Below are positions 51,453 through 59,620 of a stretch of DNA of 64,000 nt, piece after piece. Under the pieces are notes generated by a model. It was given only the letters and a program-made list of their open reading frames with translations, was not told where the DNA came from and made no database searches. Positions within the stretch are counted from its first letter, which is position 1. Each line of letters begins with the position of its first letter. Location of the stretch: assembly GCA_036825615.1 (NCBI GenBank), contig DAISXY010000019.1, positions 13,238-77,237 of the forward strand, in the 5' to 3' direction. The DNA comes from JAICXG01 sp036825615 (GTDB lineage Bacteria > Verrucomicrobiota > Verrucomicrobiia > Chthoniobacterales > UBA10450). The position numbers and the translations under genes are program-made.

Positions 51453-54311
51453 ATGATCACGGTAATTAGAATTTGCCGCAAGTGCGGCGCCAGGATCCTT
51501 TCCGACGCTCCGGAAGGACTTTGCAGTAGATGCGTATTGCAGATCGCCTTGGGGCTATCTCCGGAGACATCCATACCCGCTCGCGACGGCGGCTCGGCTG
51601 ACAATGTGGCTGCGAGTGCAAATGCTTCTCACGACGATGCGAGGACAGCGCGGGCGGCCCGGGTTCTGGGAGAGTTAGGTGACTACGAGTTACTCGAAGA
51701 GGTCGGTCGGGGCGGTCAGGGAGTGGTCTTTCGCGCCCGCCAGAAAAGTCTGAATCGGACCGTGGCCTTGAAAGTAATCAACCTCGGTCCATGGGCCAGC
51801 CCCGCCCACCTGAAACGCTTCCGCCGAGAGGCCGAGGCTGCGGCGAGTCTGGATCATCCCGGGATTGTTCCCATACACGAGGTCGGTGAGCGCGAGGGCC
51901 AATGCTATTTCAGCATGAATTTCATCGAAGGCGGTCAGCTTGACGAAGTCGTCCGCGGCGGACCGATGCCGATCCAGACCGCGGCGAAGCTCATGGCCAA
52001 GGTGGCAAGGACGGTGCATTATGCGCACGAGCACGGCATTCTGCATCGTGATATTAAGCCAGGAAACATCCTGGTTGATAAGGATGGTGAACCGCATCTG
52101 GCGGATTTTGGACTGGCCCGGCTAGTTACGGGGGACAGCACAGTCACAAACACCAGAGAACTACTAGGCACACCCAGTTACATGGCCCCAGAACAGGCGA
52201 TGGGTGGGACGGCAAAACTCAGCCGGGCTACTGACGTCTATGGGCTCGGCGCCGTCCTCTACCAGCTCCTAACTGATCGGCCGCCTTTTGCCGGGGAAAC
52301 AAGTTACGAAACAATCCGGTTAGTGCTCGATACGGAACCGCGCCCCTTGCGCCTCTTAAATCCCACCGTAGATCGCGATCTTTCGACGATCTGCCTGAAG
52401 TGTCTCCAGAAAGATCCAAAACGCCGCTACGCCTCCGCGCTGGCGCTGGCCGAAGACTTGGAACACTGGTTAAAGCGTGAACCAATCCTGGCCCGCCGCA
52501 TCGGATTCTTTATCCGTGCGATGAAGTGGGTCCGACGAAATCCGACCCGCGCGCTTCTTGGAGCCGCCCTCGTTGCTCTGGCCGTGGTCATAGCCTGGAA
52601 TGCCTGGAAAGGTGAATCACTCTCGCCGCCGGCAACGAACGGGATCGCAGTTCTTCCCTTCGAAAACCTCAGCGCCGAGTCGGACAACGCCTATTTTGCC
52701 GAGGGCATACAAGATGAGATCCTGACCCGACTGACGCGCATCCGGGACTTGAAGGTGATTTCGCGCATTTCCACACAGCGATATCAACACAAGCCCAAGA
52801 ACATCCCGGAAATCGCCCGGCAGCTCGGCGTAGCACACATTCTTGAAGGTAGCGTGCAAAAAGCCGCCGGCCACGTGCGAGTCAATGTCCAGTTAATCAA
52901 TGCCCAAACCGATTCACAAATCTGGGCGGATACTTACGATCGAGAGCTGGCCAACATCTTTGCCGTGGAAACTGATATCGCGAGGAAGATCGCTGATTCC
53001 TTGCAGACGAAACTCACTGGGGATGAATTCCAGGGCTTGGCGATTAGGCCAACGAACAACCCGGAGGCTTACGACGCTTATTTGCGCGGTCTCGCCTTTG
53101 ACCTGCGCAACTACACCTACTCGACCTCAATCGATATGGCATTCAAAGCTACTGACTCCTATGCGCGCGCGGTCCAGCTTGATCCGAAGTTCGCGCTCGC
53201 CTGGGCCAGGCTTTCACGCGCCGACACGCTGATCTATTTCAATTGCGAAGACAGTAGCTGCGCCCTTCGCGGCGAGGCCGCAAAGCAGGCGTTGGAAAAC
53301 GCCCGCGCACTGCAGCCTGACTTGCCAGAAGTGCTGCTTGCCCTGGGTCAATATCAGTATCTCGTCCTGCGCGATTACGCTGCTGCCAAACTCACGCTCG
53401 CGAACCTCAGAAAGGCGGCGCCGGGTAGCAGCGATGTTCCACAGTTGCTCGGGGCTATTGCCCGACGGCAGGGACGCTGGCCCGAAAGCATCGCCTACTA
53501 CGAGCAGGCGCTCACCCTGGACCCGCGCAATGTGGACCTATTAATGCGCAGCGCCTGGACCCATGGGATGGTGCGACGCTTTCACGAGGCCCTGAAACTC
53601 TACGACCGCGCGTTGGATATAACACCGAATGATCGCGGTATCATGGCGGCGGAGGCCGCGATTTATCAGGCGCAGGGTAACCTCAAAGCGGCCGCCAGAT
53701 TGTTGGCCGAGGTCGACCAAGATTCATCTTCCGCCGACACGTTTGCGATTAAGATAACTCAGTTGCGACTGGAACGTAATTACACCGAGGCGATGCGATT
53801 GCTGCAAGGCCGCCTGGCTCAACCTCGTTTTGACTCAGAGACCTACAACAAGGTGGCACTGGCCTTTATCCAGCGCCTCGCTGGCGACGCAACTGGCGCA
53901 AAACTCACCGCGGAAGGGGCTCGCAAAGCAATGGAGCGGCTCTACAACAATGCGCAACACGACACCTCGCTGGCCGCGACGCCGGTTCGAGCTTTGTCGG
54001 TTGTTTATGCTGTCATGGGCGACAAGGCGGCAGCCCTTCAGGCAGCGGAGCATGCAATGATGCTTCGGCCCAGTGCCGGAGACCGTGTCTCTGGGCCTGC
54101 CCTTGAAGAAAACATGGCCTTCATCGAGGCGATTTTTGGGCAAAACGATCGGGCGATCTCAACCCTCACGACGTTATTAAAGACGCCATATAATAGCTGG
54201 GTCTACGGACCCGCGACCATCACGCCCGCGCTCTTGAGGCTCGATCCTTTGTGGGACTCATTGCGCGGCGATCCCGCATTCCAAAAACTGTGCGACGAAC
54301 AGCGGAGATAA
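51453..54311 (+). CDS. Ser/Thr protein kinase with zinc ribbon, membrane helix, TolB-N-like domain and TPRs
   Basis: A 952-aa receptor kinase. The N-terminus has a CxxC...CxxC zinc ribbon (CRKCGARIL...CSRC). The kinase domain follows from about 75, with the glycine loop GRGGQGVVF, HRDIKPGN near 197 and DFGLAR near 219. One membrane helix near 368-390 (ALLGAALVALAVVIAW) leads to a periplasmic TolB-N/FlgO-like domain (NGIAVLPFENLSAESDNAYF) and several tetratricopeptide repeats to the end. The organisation is typical of verrucomicrobial and planctomycetal kinases next to ECF sigma genes. The ligand of the outer part is unknown. No copy of the octamer occurs from 50.5 to 55.1 kb. Confidence 0.9.
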   Translation: MITVIRICRKCGARILSDAPEGLCSRCVLQIALGLSPETSIPARDGGSADNVAASANASHDDARTARAARVLGELGDYELLEEVGRGGQGVVFRARQKSLNRTVALKVINLGPWASPAHLKRFRREAEAAASLDHPGIVPIHEVGEREGQCYFSMNFIEGGQLDEVVRGGPMPIQTAAKLMAKVARTVHYAHEHGILHRDIKPGNILVDKDGEPHLADFGLARLVTGDSTVTNTRELLGTPSYMAPEQAMGGTAKLSRATDVYGLGAVLYQLLTDRPPFAGETSYETIRLVLDTEPRPLRLLNPTVDRDLSTICLKCLQKDPKRRYASALALAEDLEHWLKREPILARRIGFFIRAMKWVRRNPTRALLGAALVALAVVIAWNAWKGESLSPPATNGIAVLPFENLSAESDNAYFAEGIQDEILTRLTRIRDLKVISRISTQRYQHKPKNIPEIARQLGVAHILEGSVQKAAGHVRVNVQLINAQTDSQIWADTYDRELANIFAVETDIARKIADSLQTKLTGDEFQGLAIRPTNNPEAYDAYLRGLAFDLRNYTYSTSIDMAFKATDSYARAVQLDPKFALAWARLSRADTLIYFNCEDSSCALRGEAAKQALENARALQPDLPEVLLALGQYQYLVLRDYAAAKLTLANLRKAAPGSSDVPQLLGAIARRQGRWPESIAYYEQALTLDPRNVDLLMRSAWTHGMVRRFHEALKLYDRALDITPNDRGIMAAEAAIYQAQGNLKAAARLLAEVDQDSSSADTFAIKITQLRLERNYTEAMRLLQGRLAQPRFDSETYNKVALAFIQRLAGDATGAKLTAEGARKAMERLYNNAQHDTSLAATPVRALSVVYAVMGDKAAALQAAEHAMMLRPSAGDRVSGPALEENMAFIEAIFGQNDRAISTLTTLLKTPYNSWVYGPATITPALLRLDPLWDSLRGDPAFQKLCDEQRR

Positions 54312-54582
54312 CTTCCTCGCTTTGCCAATCTCCAGCTTGAGAAGCGAGAGATCGCATCGGCACGCGCCGCACTGATTCAAACATAATTCCAGCGGGCCAG
54401 GCCGGCGGCCCGAGTCTTTTCTCGCGTTTCATCGCCCGGCAGCTAAGCGGCGACCCTGGGCCGCGAGAGCGCCTCAAATTTGCGCGTAACGTCCGGTCGA
54501 ATTCTGCGGAGTACCTGAGTGAACGGCTAAAACTGAATTCTCAAGCAAGAGAAGTCACGGAAGCCCAAGCAAGAAAGGAAAA

Positions 54583-55017
54583 TTGAATAACATGAAAAGC
54601 AAAATCATCACTGGAACTCTCCTTAGCCTCACCCTGGCGTTTATGCTGGGCAGCGTGGTCGCGCAGGAGCAAGGGGATGATGTATCGTACCCCTATGTCA
54701 CCATTCATAGCAGCGGTGACGTGAGACGCGGAGAAACCGGTTCGTTCGTCCTCGCGATGAAGCATGGAGCCCCTGGAACATACATAAACTTCTCGGTCCA
54801 CGGCACCGCCGTCCCGGGAGTGGATTACGTTCCGGTCGCATCCCCCGCTCGCATTGGACCTAGCGGATACGGTACAATCCTGATCCAAACCCTGCCCGAC
54901 CCGAGGGGACTGGCAGTCCCGCGATCGTACAGCATTGTCGTGACTCTGGAACCGGGCGGACCGTACACAATCGGGACACCTGAGTCGGCGAGAATGATGA
55001 TCAGGCCCGCACCTTGA
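54583..55017 (+). CDS. small exported Calx-beta-like protein
   Basis: A 144-aa exported protein. The signal peptide is about residues 5-27 (IITGTLLSLTLAFMLGSVVA). The mature part has beta-strand-rich blocks, RRGETGSFVLAMKHGAPGTYINFSVHGTAVPGVDYVPV, that match the Calx-beta pattern (strand, turn, G-T-A-x-x-G-x-D-Y). Calx-beta modules bind calcium in other proteins, but the acidic calcium ligands are few here. It lies 271 bases after the kinase with no visible gene between. MNNMKSKI: the second Met could also be the start. Confidence 0.7.
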   Translation: MNNMKSKIITGTLLSLTLAFMLGSVVAQEQGDDVSYPYVTIHSSGDVRRGETGSFVLAMKHGAPGTYINFSVHGTAVPGVDYVPVASPARIGPSGYGTILIQTLPDPRGLAVPRSYSIVVTLEPGGPYTIGTPESARMMIRPAP

Positions 55018-55133
55018 GTCTTGCCCTCTCGCAACGAACATCGCGCTGCGCTGTCCCGCGGAAGTTTACGCGGCCGCGCAGCGCCCTTGTTTTTATTCCT
55101 GACTTCTCAACGGCTTCCCAAGAGCTAGTCTCG

Positions 55134-56147
55134 TTAGGGCAAAAGAACCGCCGCCCCGGTGAGCCTGCCATCGCGAAGGGCCTGAAGCGCTTCGTTCGCT
55201 TCTCCGAGCGGAAACGTTTGCGTTTCAGTCCGGACCGGGACCTTCCGGGCAAGCGTGAGAAAATCCGCCCCGTCGCGCCGGGTCAGATTCGCGATCGAGC
55301 AGATGGTCCGCTCCTGCCAGAGGATGTCGTAGGGGAAAGAGGGAATGTCGCTCATGTGAATTCCGCCGCAGACGACGGTGCCGCCGCGTTCGAGCACGCG
55401 CAGGGCAGCGGGCACGAGCGGACCCACGGGCGCAAAAATGATCGCGGCATCCAGCTTTTCCGGAGGAACCTCGTCCGATGCGCCGGCCCATGTCGCGCCG
55501 AGCCGGCGGGCGAAGTCCTGCGCCGTGCGATCGCCCGCGCGGGTAAACGCGAACACTTCGCGCTCCTCATATCTCGCGACCTGCGCGATGATGTGGGCCG
55601 CGGCCCCGAAACCGTAAATCCCGAGCCGGCGAGCATCACCCGCTTTGCGCAGACAGCGATAGCCGATCAAGCCGGCGCAAAGCAGCGGCGCGGCTGCGAC
55701 ATCATCATACTCACCGGGAATCGGAAAACAGAACCGCGCATCGGCCACGCTGTATTCGGCGTAGCCGCCGTCGATCGTGTAACCGGTGAAGCGGGCCCGC
55801 GCGCAAAGATTTTCGCGGTTCGTTAGGCAGAACTTGCACGCACCGCAGGTCCAGCCGAGCCAGGGGATGCCGACACGCTGGCCGATGGAAAATTGCGAGC
55901 CGGATTCGGGATGGCCCGGGGGCGGGCCGGCTCCAGCGCCGATCTCCTCCACCCGGCCGACAATCTCGTGCCCAAGAATAAGCGGCAGTTTCGGATTCGG
56001 CAGTTCGCCGTCGAAAACGTGAAGGTCGGTGCGGCACACCGCGCAGGCGGCGACGCGCACGAGCAACTGACCCGCCTGCGGCGTGGGTCGCGGAACATCC
56101 TTTTCAACCAGCGGCCGGCGAGGCGCCTCCAAAACCATTGCGCGCAT
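55134..56147 (-). CDS. zinc-dependent alcohol dehydrogenase family protein
   Basis: A 337-aa medium-chain dehydrogenase/reductase. The catalytic zinc ligands are in AVCRTDLHVFDGE (Cys), LGHEIVGRVEEIG (His-Glu) and the structural zinc cluster CGACKFCLTNRENLC. The nucleotide-binding Rossmann region (LGIYGFGAAAHIIAQVARY) has G-x-G-x-x-A rather than the common GxGxxG. The whole length matches the zinc-binding alcohol dehydrogenase family that acts on a range of alcohols and aldehydes. The octamer copy at 55131 contains the stop codon TAA; another copy at 55820 reads as L-T-N with a CTA codon. Confidence 0.92.
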   Translation of the reverse strand: MRAMVLEAPRRPLVEKDVPRPTPQAGQLLVRVAACAVCRTDLHVFDGELPNPKLPLILGHEIVGRVEEIGAGAGPPPGHPESGSQFSIGQRVGIPWLGWTCGACKFCLTNRENLCARARFTGYTIDGGYAEYSVADARFCFPIPGEYDDVAAAPLLCAGLIGYRCLRKAGDARRLGIYGFGAAAHIIAQVARYEEREVFAFTRAGDRTAQDFARRLGATWAGASDEVPPEKLDAAIIFAPVGPLVPAALRVLERGGTVVCGGIHMSDIPSFPYDILWQERTICSIANLTRRDGADFLTLARKVPVRTETQTFPLGEANEALQALRDGRLTGAAVLLP

Positions 56148-56314
56148 GCCAGATTCCTACATGAGAACAGCCACAAACGCTCGTAATTCGCACCCGCGAC
56201 AAAGCTCTTCTCCCTCCGGCGGCAGAGGATGGAATCCCGAGAAAAAATTCCTGTAAACGGGAGGCGATTTCATTTAATCGCTCATGCCATCGCGGCGCCT
56301 TTAACGAGAAAATA

Positions 56315-57274
56315 ATGATGCTCGCCTATTACCTGCACGATCTGAACCCATTCATCTTTCGGATCTGGGGGAACTTCGGTCCGCGCTGGTACGGGATGGC
56401 ATATGTGCTCGCGTTTGCCTGCGGCTTCTGGCTCTTGCGGGTGCTCGCGAAACGCGGTTACACCCAATTACGACCGGAGCAGGTGGGCGATTTCATTACC
56501 TGGGCGGCCCTCTTCGGGGTGATGCTGGGTGGCCGGCTCGGCTACGTATTTTTTTATCGGCCGGAAATGCTGAAAGATCCGCTTTCGATCGTCCGGGTCT
56601 GGGAAGGCGGGATGTCGAGCCACGGGGGAATGATCGGTCTGATTCTCTTCACCTACTGGTATGCCTGGCGTCACAAAATTTCGTGGACCAACCTGGGCGA
56701 TAATCTCGTCGTGGTCGCGCCGGTCGGTTTGTTTTTTGGCCGCTGCGCCAATTTCATCAACGGCGAACTTTATGGCCGCCTAACGAACGTACCCTGGGCG
56801 ATGCTTTTCCCGAAAGAGCTGCTCGAGCCCGGGAACGCCGCGGAAGCGGAACGGGCGGTTGCTGCCGCGCAACGGATCGATCCCAGCCTAACGACTCCGG
56901 AAGCGGTTGTGAACGCCATCCATTCGCATCCGCAGATTCGCGACGCGATTCGTCCGATTCTTACCCCGCGCCATCCTTCGCAGCTTTACGAGGCCTTTCT
57001 CGAGGGCGTGGTTTTGTTCACGATTCTCTGGCTGGTCCGCACGCGATCACGCCAGCCCGACGGTATCCTCACCGGATTGTTCTTCGTCTGCTACGCGGTT
57101 TTCCGGATCGTGGTTGAATATTTTCGCGAGCCGGACGCCTCATTGATTTTGGGATTCACGCGTGGCCAGTTTTTCTCCTTCTTCCTCATCGCAATCGGGC
57201 TCGCCTTTATCATCGTCGGGAAAATTCGGAACCGATATGCCGCGGCGAAACCGGAGGTGCGGCTTCCCGCCTGA
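56315..57274 (+). CDS. lgt: prolipoprotein diacylglyceryl transferase
   Basis: A 319-aa inner-membrane enzyme that attaches diacylglycerol to the lipobox cysteine of lipoproteins. The topology of about seven helices is visible. The signature is GRCANFINGELYGR near residue 141, with MSSHGGMIGLI before it and HPSQLYEAFLEG after. A segment of about 40 residues (GNAAEAERAVAAAQRIDPSL, then IHSHPQIRDAI) sits between the signature and HPSQLYE and is longer than in enterobacterial Lgt. It holds one octamer copy; a second overlaps the signature region. First ATG of two adjacent ATGs used. Confidence 0.94.
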   Translation: MMLAYYLHDLNPFIFRIWGNFGPRWYGMAYVLAFACGFWLLRVLAKRGYTQLRPEQVGDFITWAALFGVMLGGRLGYVFFYRPEMLKDPLSIVRVWEGGMSSHGGMIGLILFTYWYAWRHKISWTNLGDNLVVVAPVGLFFGRCANFINGELYGRLTNVPWAMLFPKELLEPGNAAEAERAVAAAQRIDPSLTTPEAVVNAIHSHPQIRDAIRPILTPRHPSQLYEAFLEGVVLFTILWLVRTRSRQPDGILTGLFFVCYAVFRIVVEYFREPDASLILGFTRGQFFSFFLIAIGLAFIIVGKIRNRYAAAKPEVRLPA

Positions 57275-57349
57275 ATCGGCCGAGTCGGCCAGGCGAGCTG
57301 ACTTCCGCGCTTTCGTTTCGCGCGAGTTCCGCTATTACTTAACCGCGGA

Positions 57350-58114
57350 ATGATGGGCTTTGATTTCCCGCAGTTGCTGGCCTCAGGCGGGATTGTTTTC
57401 TCCTTCGAACACGCGACAATTGCGGGCAAGCTTGTCCTTCTCCTCCTCGCGATCGCTTCGATTTTCAGCTGGTCGGTGATGGTGACGAAGCTGCGCGTGG
57501 TGCGCTTTGCCCGGAAACAGACCGACCGTTTCCTCGCCGCGTTTCGCCAGGATCGGCAGCCGCTGCGGTTGTTTGAATCCGGAGCCCGCTTTCCTGGTTC
57601 GCCGGTTTTCCGGGTCTACCGCGCCGGTTGCAAGGAGCTCACCTTTCACCTCCTCGGGTCGCCGGAAATTGACGAGACCTTTCGCGCCCGGCTCGAGATC
57701 GCGGACAAGATCACGCCCGCGCAGATGCACGCGGTGGGCGCGGCGATGGAACGCGCGGTCGGCGAGACCGCCCTCAAGCTCGAGTCGCAGATGATCCTGC
57801 TCGCGACCGCGGTGAGCGGGGCGCCGTTTCTGGGATTGTTAGGCACGGTCTGGGGCGTGATGGACACTTTTACCGGCGTGGCCGAAGCCGGCTCGGCCAA
57901 CCTGACTGCGATGGCGCCCGGCGTTTCCGGCGCGCTCATTACCACCGTGACCGCGCTCTGCGTCGCGATCCCGGCGATGTTCGGCTACAACTTTTTGGTC
58001 ACGAGCATCCGCGGGATGATCGTCGAGATGGATAACTTCGCCGCCGAGCTTGCCTCCGAGTTTGAACACAAATACGTCGAGCACGCAACGCGGGTGACGG
58101 ATTTTCGGAGATGA
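57350..58114 (+). CDS. tolQ: TolQ/ExbB-family proton channel
   Basis: A 254-aa MotA/TolQ/ExbB protein. It carries the N-terminal helix (IAGKLVLLLLAIASIFSWSVMV), a large cytoplasmic part, and the signature helices AVSGAPFLGLLGTVWGVMDTF and MAPGVSGALITTVTALCVAIPAMFGYN, with the conserved Thr residues of the proton path. With the TolR-like, TonB/TolA-like and TolB genes it forms a Tol system for outer-membrane integrity during division. It is separated from the tolR-like gene by 171 bases that hold a REP-like repeat, unlike the close spacing of the following three genes. Confidence 0.93.
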   Translation: MMGFDFPQLLASGGIVFSFEHATIAGKLVLLLLAIASIFSWSVMVTKLRVVRFARKQTDRFLAAFRQDRQPLRLFESGARFPGSPVFRVYRAGCKELTFHLLGSPEIDETFRARLEIADKITPAQMHAVGAAMERAVGETALKLESQMILLATAVSGAPFLGLLGTVWGVMDTFTGVAEAGSANLTAMAPGVSGALITTVTALCVAIPAMFGYNFLVTSIRGMIVEMDNFAAELASEFEHKYVEHATRVTDFRR

Positions 58115-58122
58115 TCAAGGTC

Positions 58123-58271
58123 GTCATCCCGAGCGAAGCCGAAGGCGCAGTCGAGGGTTCCCGTGGCACAACCGCGAGACTCGACGACACGCTCGCGCCT
58201 GTTTCGAGCCGCGAGGGTTCACGGTTGCGCCACGGGATCTTTCGACTGCGCTGCGCTCCGCTCAAGATGAC
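58123..58271. repeat. REP-like element between tolQ and tolR
   Basis: Inverted arms: GTCATCCCGAGCGAAGCCGA... from 58123 and ...CTCCGCTCAAGATGAC ending at 58271. The inner part also pairs (CCGTGGCACA with TGCGCCACGG). It has the same ends as the elements at 17301-17470, 60808-60867 and 61894-62005. It fills the gap between tolQ and tolR, in the direction of transcription, so the tol mRNA would contain this hairpin. Confidence 0.85.
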
Positions 58272-58285
58272 CGAGGGTTTTTGAG

Positions 58286-58711
58286 ATGCGCCGATATTCC
58301 GCTCGCACTTCCTTTTCCACGCTCTCGGAGATCAACATTACTCCGCTCCTCGATCTCGCCTTCGTTCTCCTCATCATCTTCATGATCACGACTCCGCTGA
58401 TGGAGAACAGCAAGACATTGGTCGTGCCTTCGAGCGGGACGCAGAACGCGCCGATCAACCCGGCCGCGGTTCAGATTCTCTCGATGGACAAAGATGAAGT
58501 CGTTAGGCTGAACGACCAGGTCGTCGAGCCGGCGGCGCTGGAAGGACGCCTCGCGGCGTTGAAGGCCGCCAATCCAGATGTCGCGGTCGTGATCCGGCCT
58601 GATCGCACTCTCCCGGTGCAGAAGCTCGTCAACCTGATGGACGCGTTGCAACGGGCCGAGATCACGAAGGTCGGAATCGCGACCCAGGAAGAACAACCAG
58701 CCGCGCAATGA
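58286..58711 (+). CDS. tolR: TolR/ExbD-family protein
   Basis: A 141-aa biopolymer-transport protein with the single membrane helix (LLDLAFVLLIIFMITTPLME) that carries the conserved Asp (ITPLLDLAFV) for proton coupling with TolQ. A periplasmic domain follows. The motif EINITPLLDL is diagnostic. The stop overlaps the next start (ATGA at 58708-58711), so it is coupled to the TonB/TolA-like gene. One octamer copy gives V-V-R-L-N with an AGG codon. TolR and ExbD are hard to tell apart; the neighbouring tolB favours TolR. Confidence 0.92.
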   Translation: MRRYSARTSFSTLSEINITPLLDLAFVLLIIFMITTPLMENSKTLVVPSSGTQNAPINPAAVQILSMDKDEVVRLNDQVVEPAALEGRLAALKAANPDVAVVIRPDRTLPVQKLVNLMDALQRAEITKVGIATQEEQPAAQ

Positions 58712-59616
58712 CCCGCGACGAGCGCTTCTGGCGCAATGTCACGATCGTTGGGTTGATCCACGTCGCGATCTTGCTCGGGCTGCTCTGGTGGAGTCGCGCG
58801 CCCCGCCATCAAACCGAGAACGTCATCTGGATGGAAGGCGGGAGCGGCCCGAGCGCGCCGGCCGTAGCACAAGCTCCGGCCGAAACGCCGGAGTCCATCC
58901 CGGAGAGCACTCCGGAAGCCAGCCCCGAGGCAACCATCGAGGAGCCGACTCCGGAAGTCGTGCCGACAGCGAAAAGCGAAATCGAGATGCCGTCGCCGAC
59001 CATTTCCGCAACCGCAACGCCGCGCCCAACCTCCACGCCGAAACCAACCCCGAAACCAACACCGCACCCGACCGCAACCCCGAAGCCAAAACCAAAGCCG
59101 AAGCCATCGGCGACTCCGAAGAAAAAGTCGAAACCGAAGCCTGCGCCTAACGAGAAGGAGGAAGAGAAAAAGGAGCTCGCCAAGTCTGCCCTTGGAAAAG
59201 AAGAAGCCGGCGAAGAAGAGCGGTCGAAAAAGACGGTGAAGCGCGCGAGCGCCGCCGGGGAAGGTGAAGGCGAGGAGACGAAGGCGAAAGGCACCGGCGG
59301 TTCGGGAGGAAAGGCGAAAGGCGAAGGCGGCGCCTCCGAGTTCGGCTGGTACGCCAACATGTTGCACGACCGTTTCTACAGCGAATGGGTGCAGCCGACC
59401 TCGGTCGTGCACAGCGCCAAGCTCTCGGTCCTGCTCCGCATCCGGATTGAGAAAGACGGCCGGATTTCGAATTACGAGATCGCAAAATCGTCTGGAAACC
59501 CGGTCGTCGATGATTCCGTCACGGAAGCGGCCGCGCGGGTGAAACAGGTCGATCCTTTGCCGCGCGGGCTGGGCGGCGATTATTATGATGTGAACATCAA
59601 CTTCGAATTAGAGTGA
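58708..59616 (+). CDS. TonB/TolA-like energy-transducing protein
   Basis: A 302-aa protein with one N-terminal membrane helix (VTIVGLIHVAILLGLLWW), a long Pro/Thr/Lys-rich spacer (PTSTPKPTPKPTP and KPKPKPKPSATPKKK), an acidic/basic helical part and a C-terminal domain of the TonB type (LRIRIEKDGRISNYEIAKSSG and VDDSVTEAAARVKQVDPLP). The spacer would cross the periplasm, as in TonB and TolA. It sits where tolA belongs, between tolR and tolB, so the job is probably TolA-like. It contains one octamer copy (A-P-N-E). Exact naming as tolA or tonB is left open. Confidence 0.88.
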   Translation: MTRDERFWRNVTIVGLIHVAILLGLLWWSRAPRHQTENVIWMEGGSGPSAPAVAQAPAETPESIPESTPEASPEATIEEPTPEVVPTAKSEIEMPSPTISATATPRPTSTPKPTPKPTPHPTATPKPKPKPKPSATPKKKSKPKPAPNEKEEEKKELAKSALGKEEAGEEERSKKTVKRASAAGEGEGEETKAKGTGGSGGKAKGEGGASEFGWYANMLHDRFYSEWVQPTSVVHSAKLSVLLRIRIEKDGRISNYEIAKSSGNPVVDDSVTEAAARVKQVDPLPRGLGGDYYDVNINFELE

Positions 59617-59620
59617 CGCG

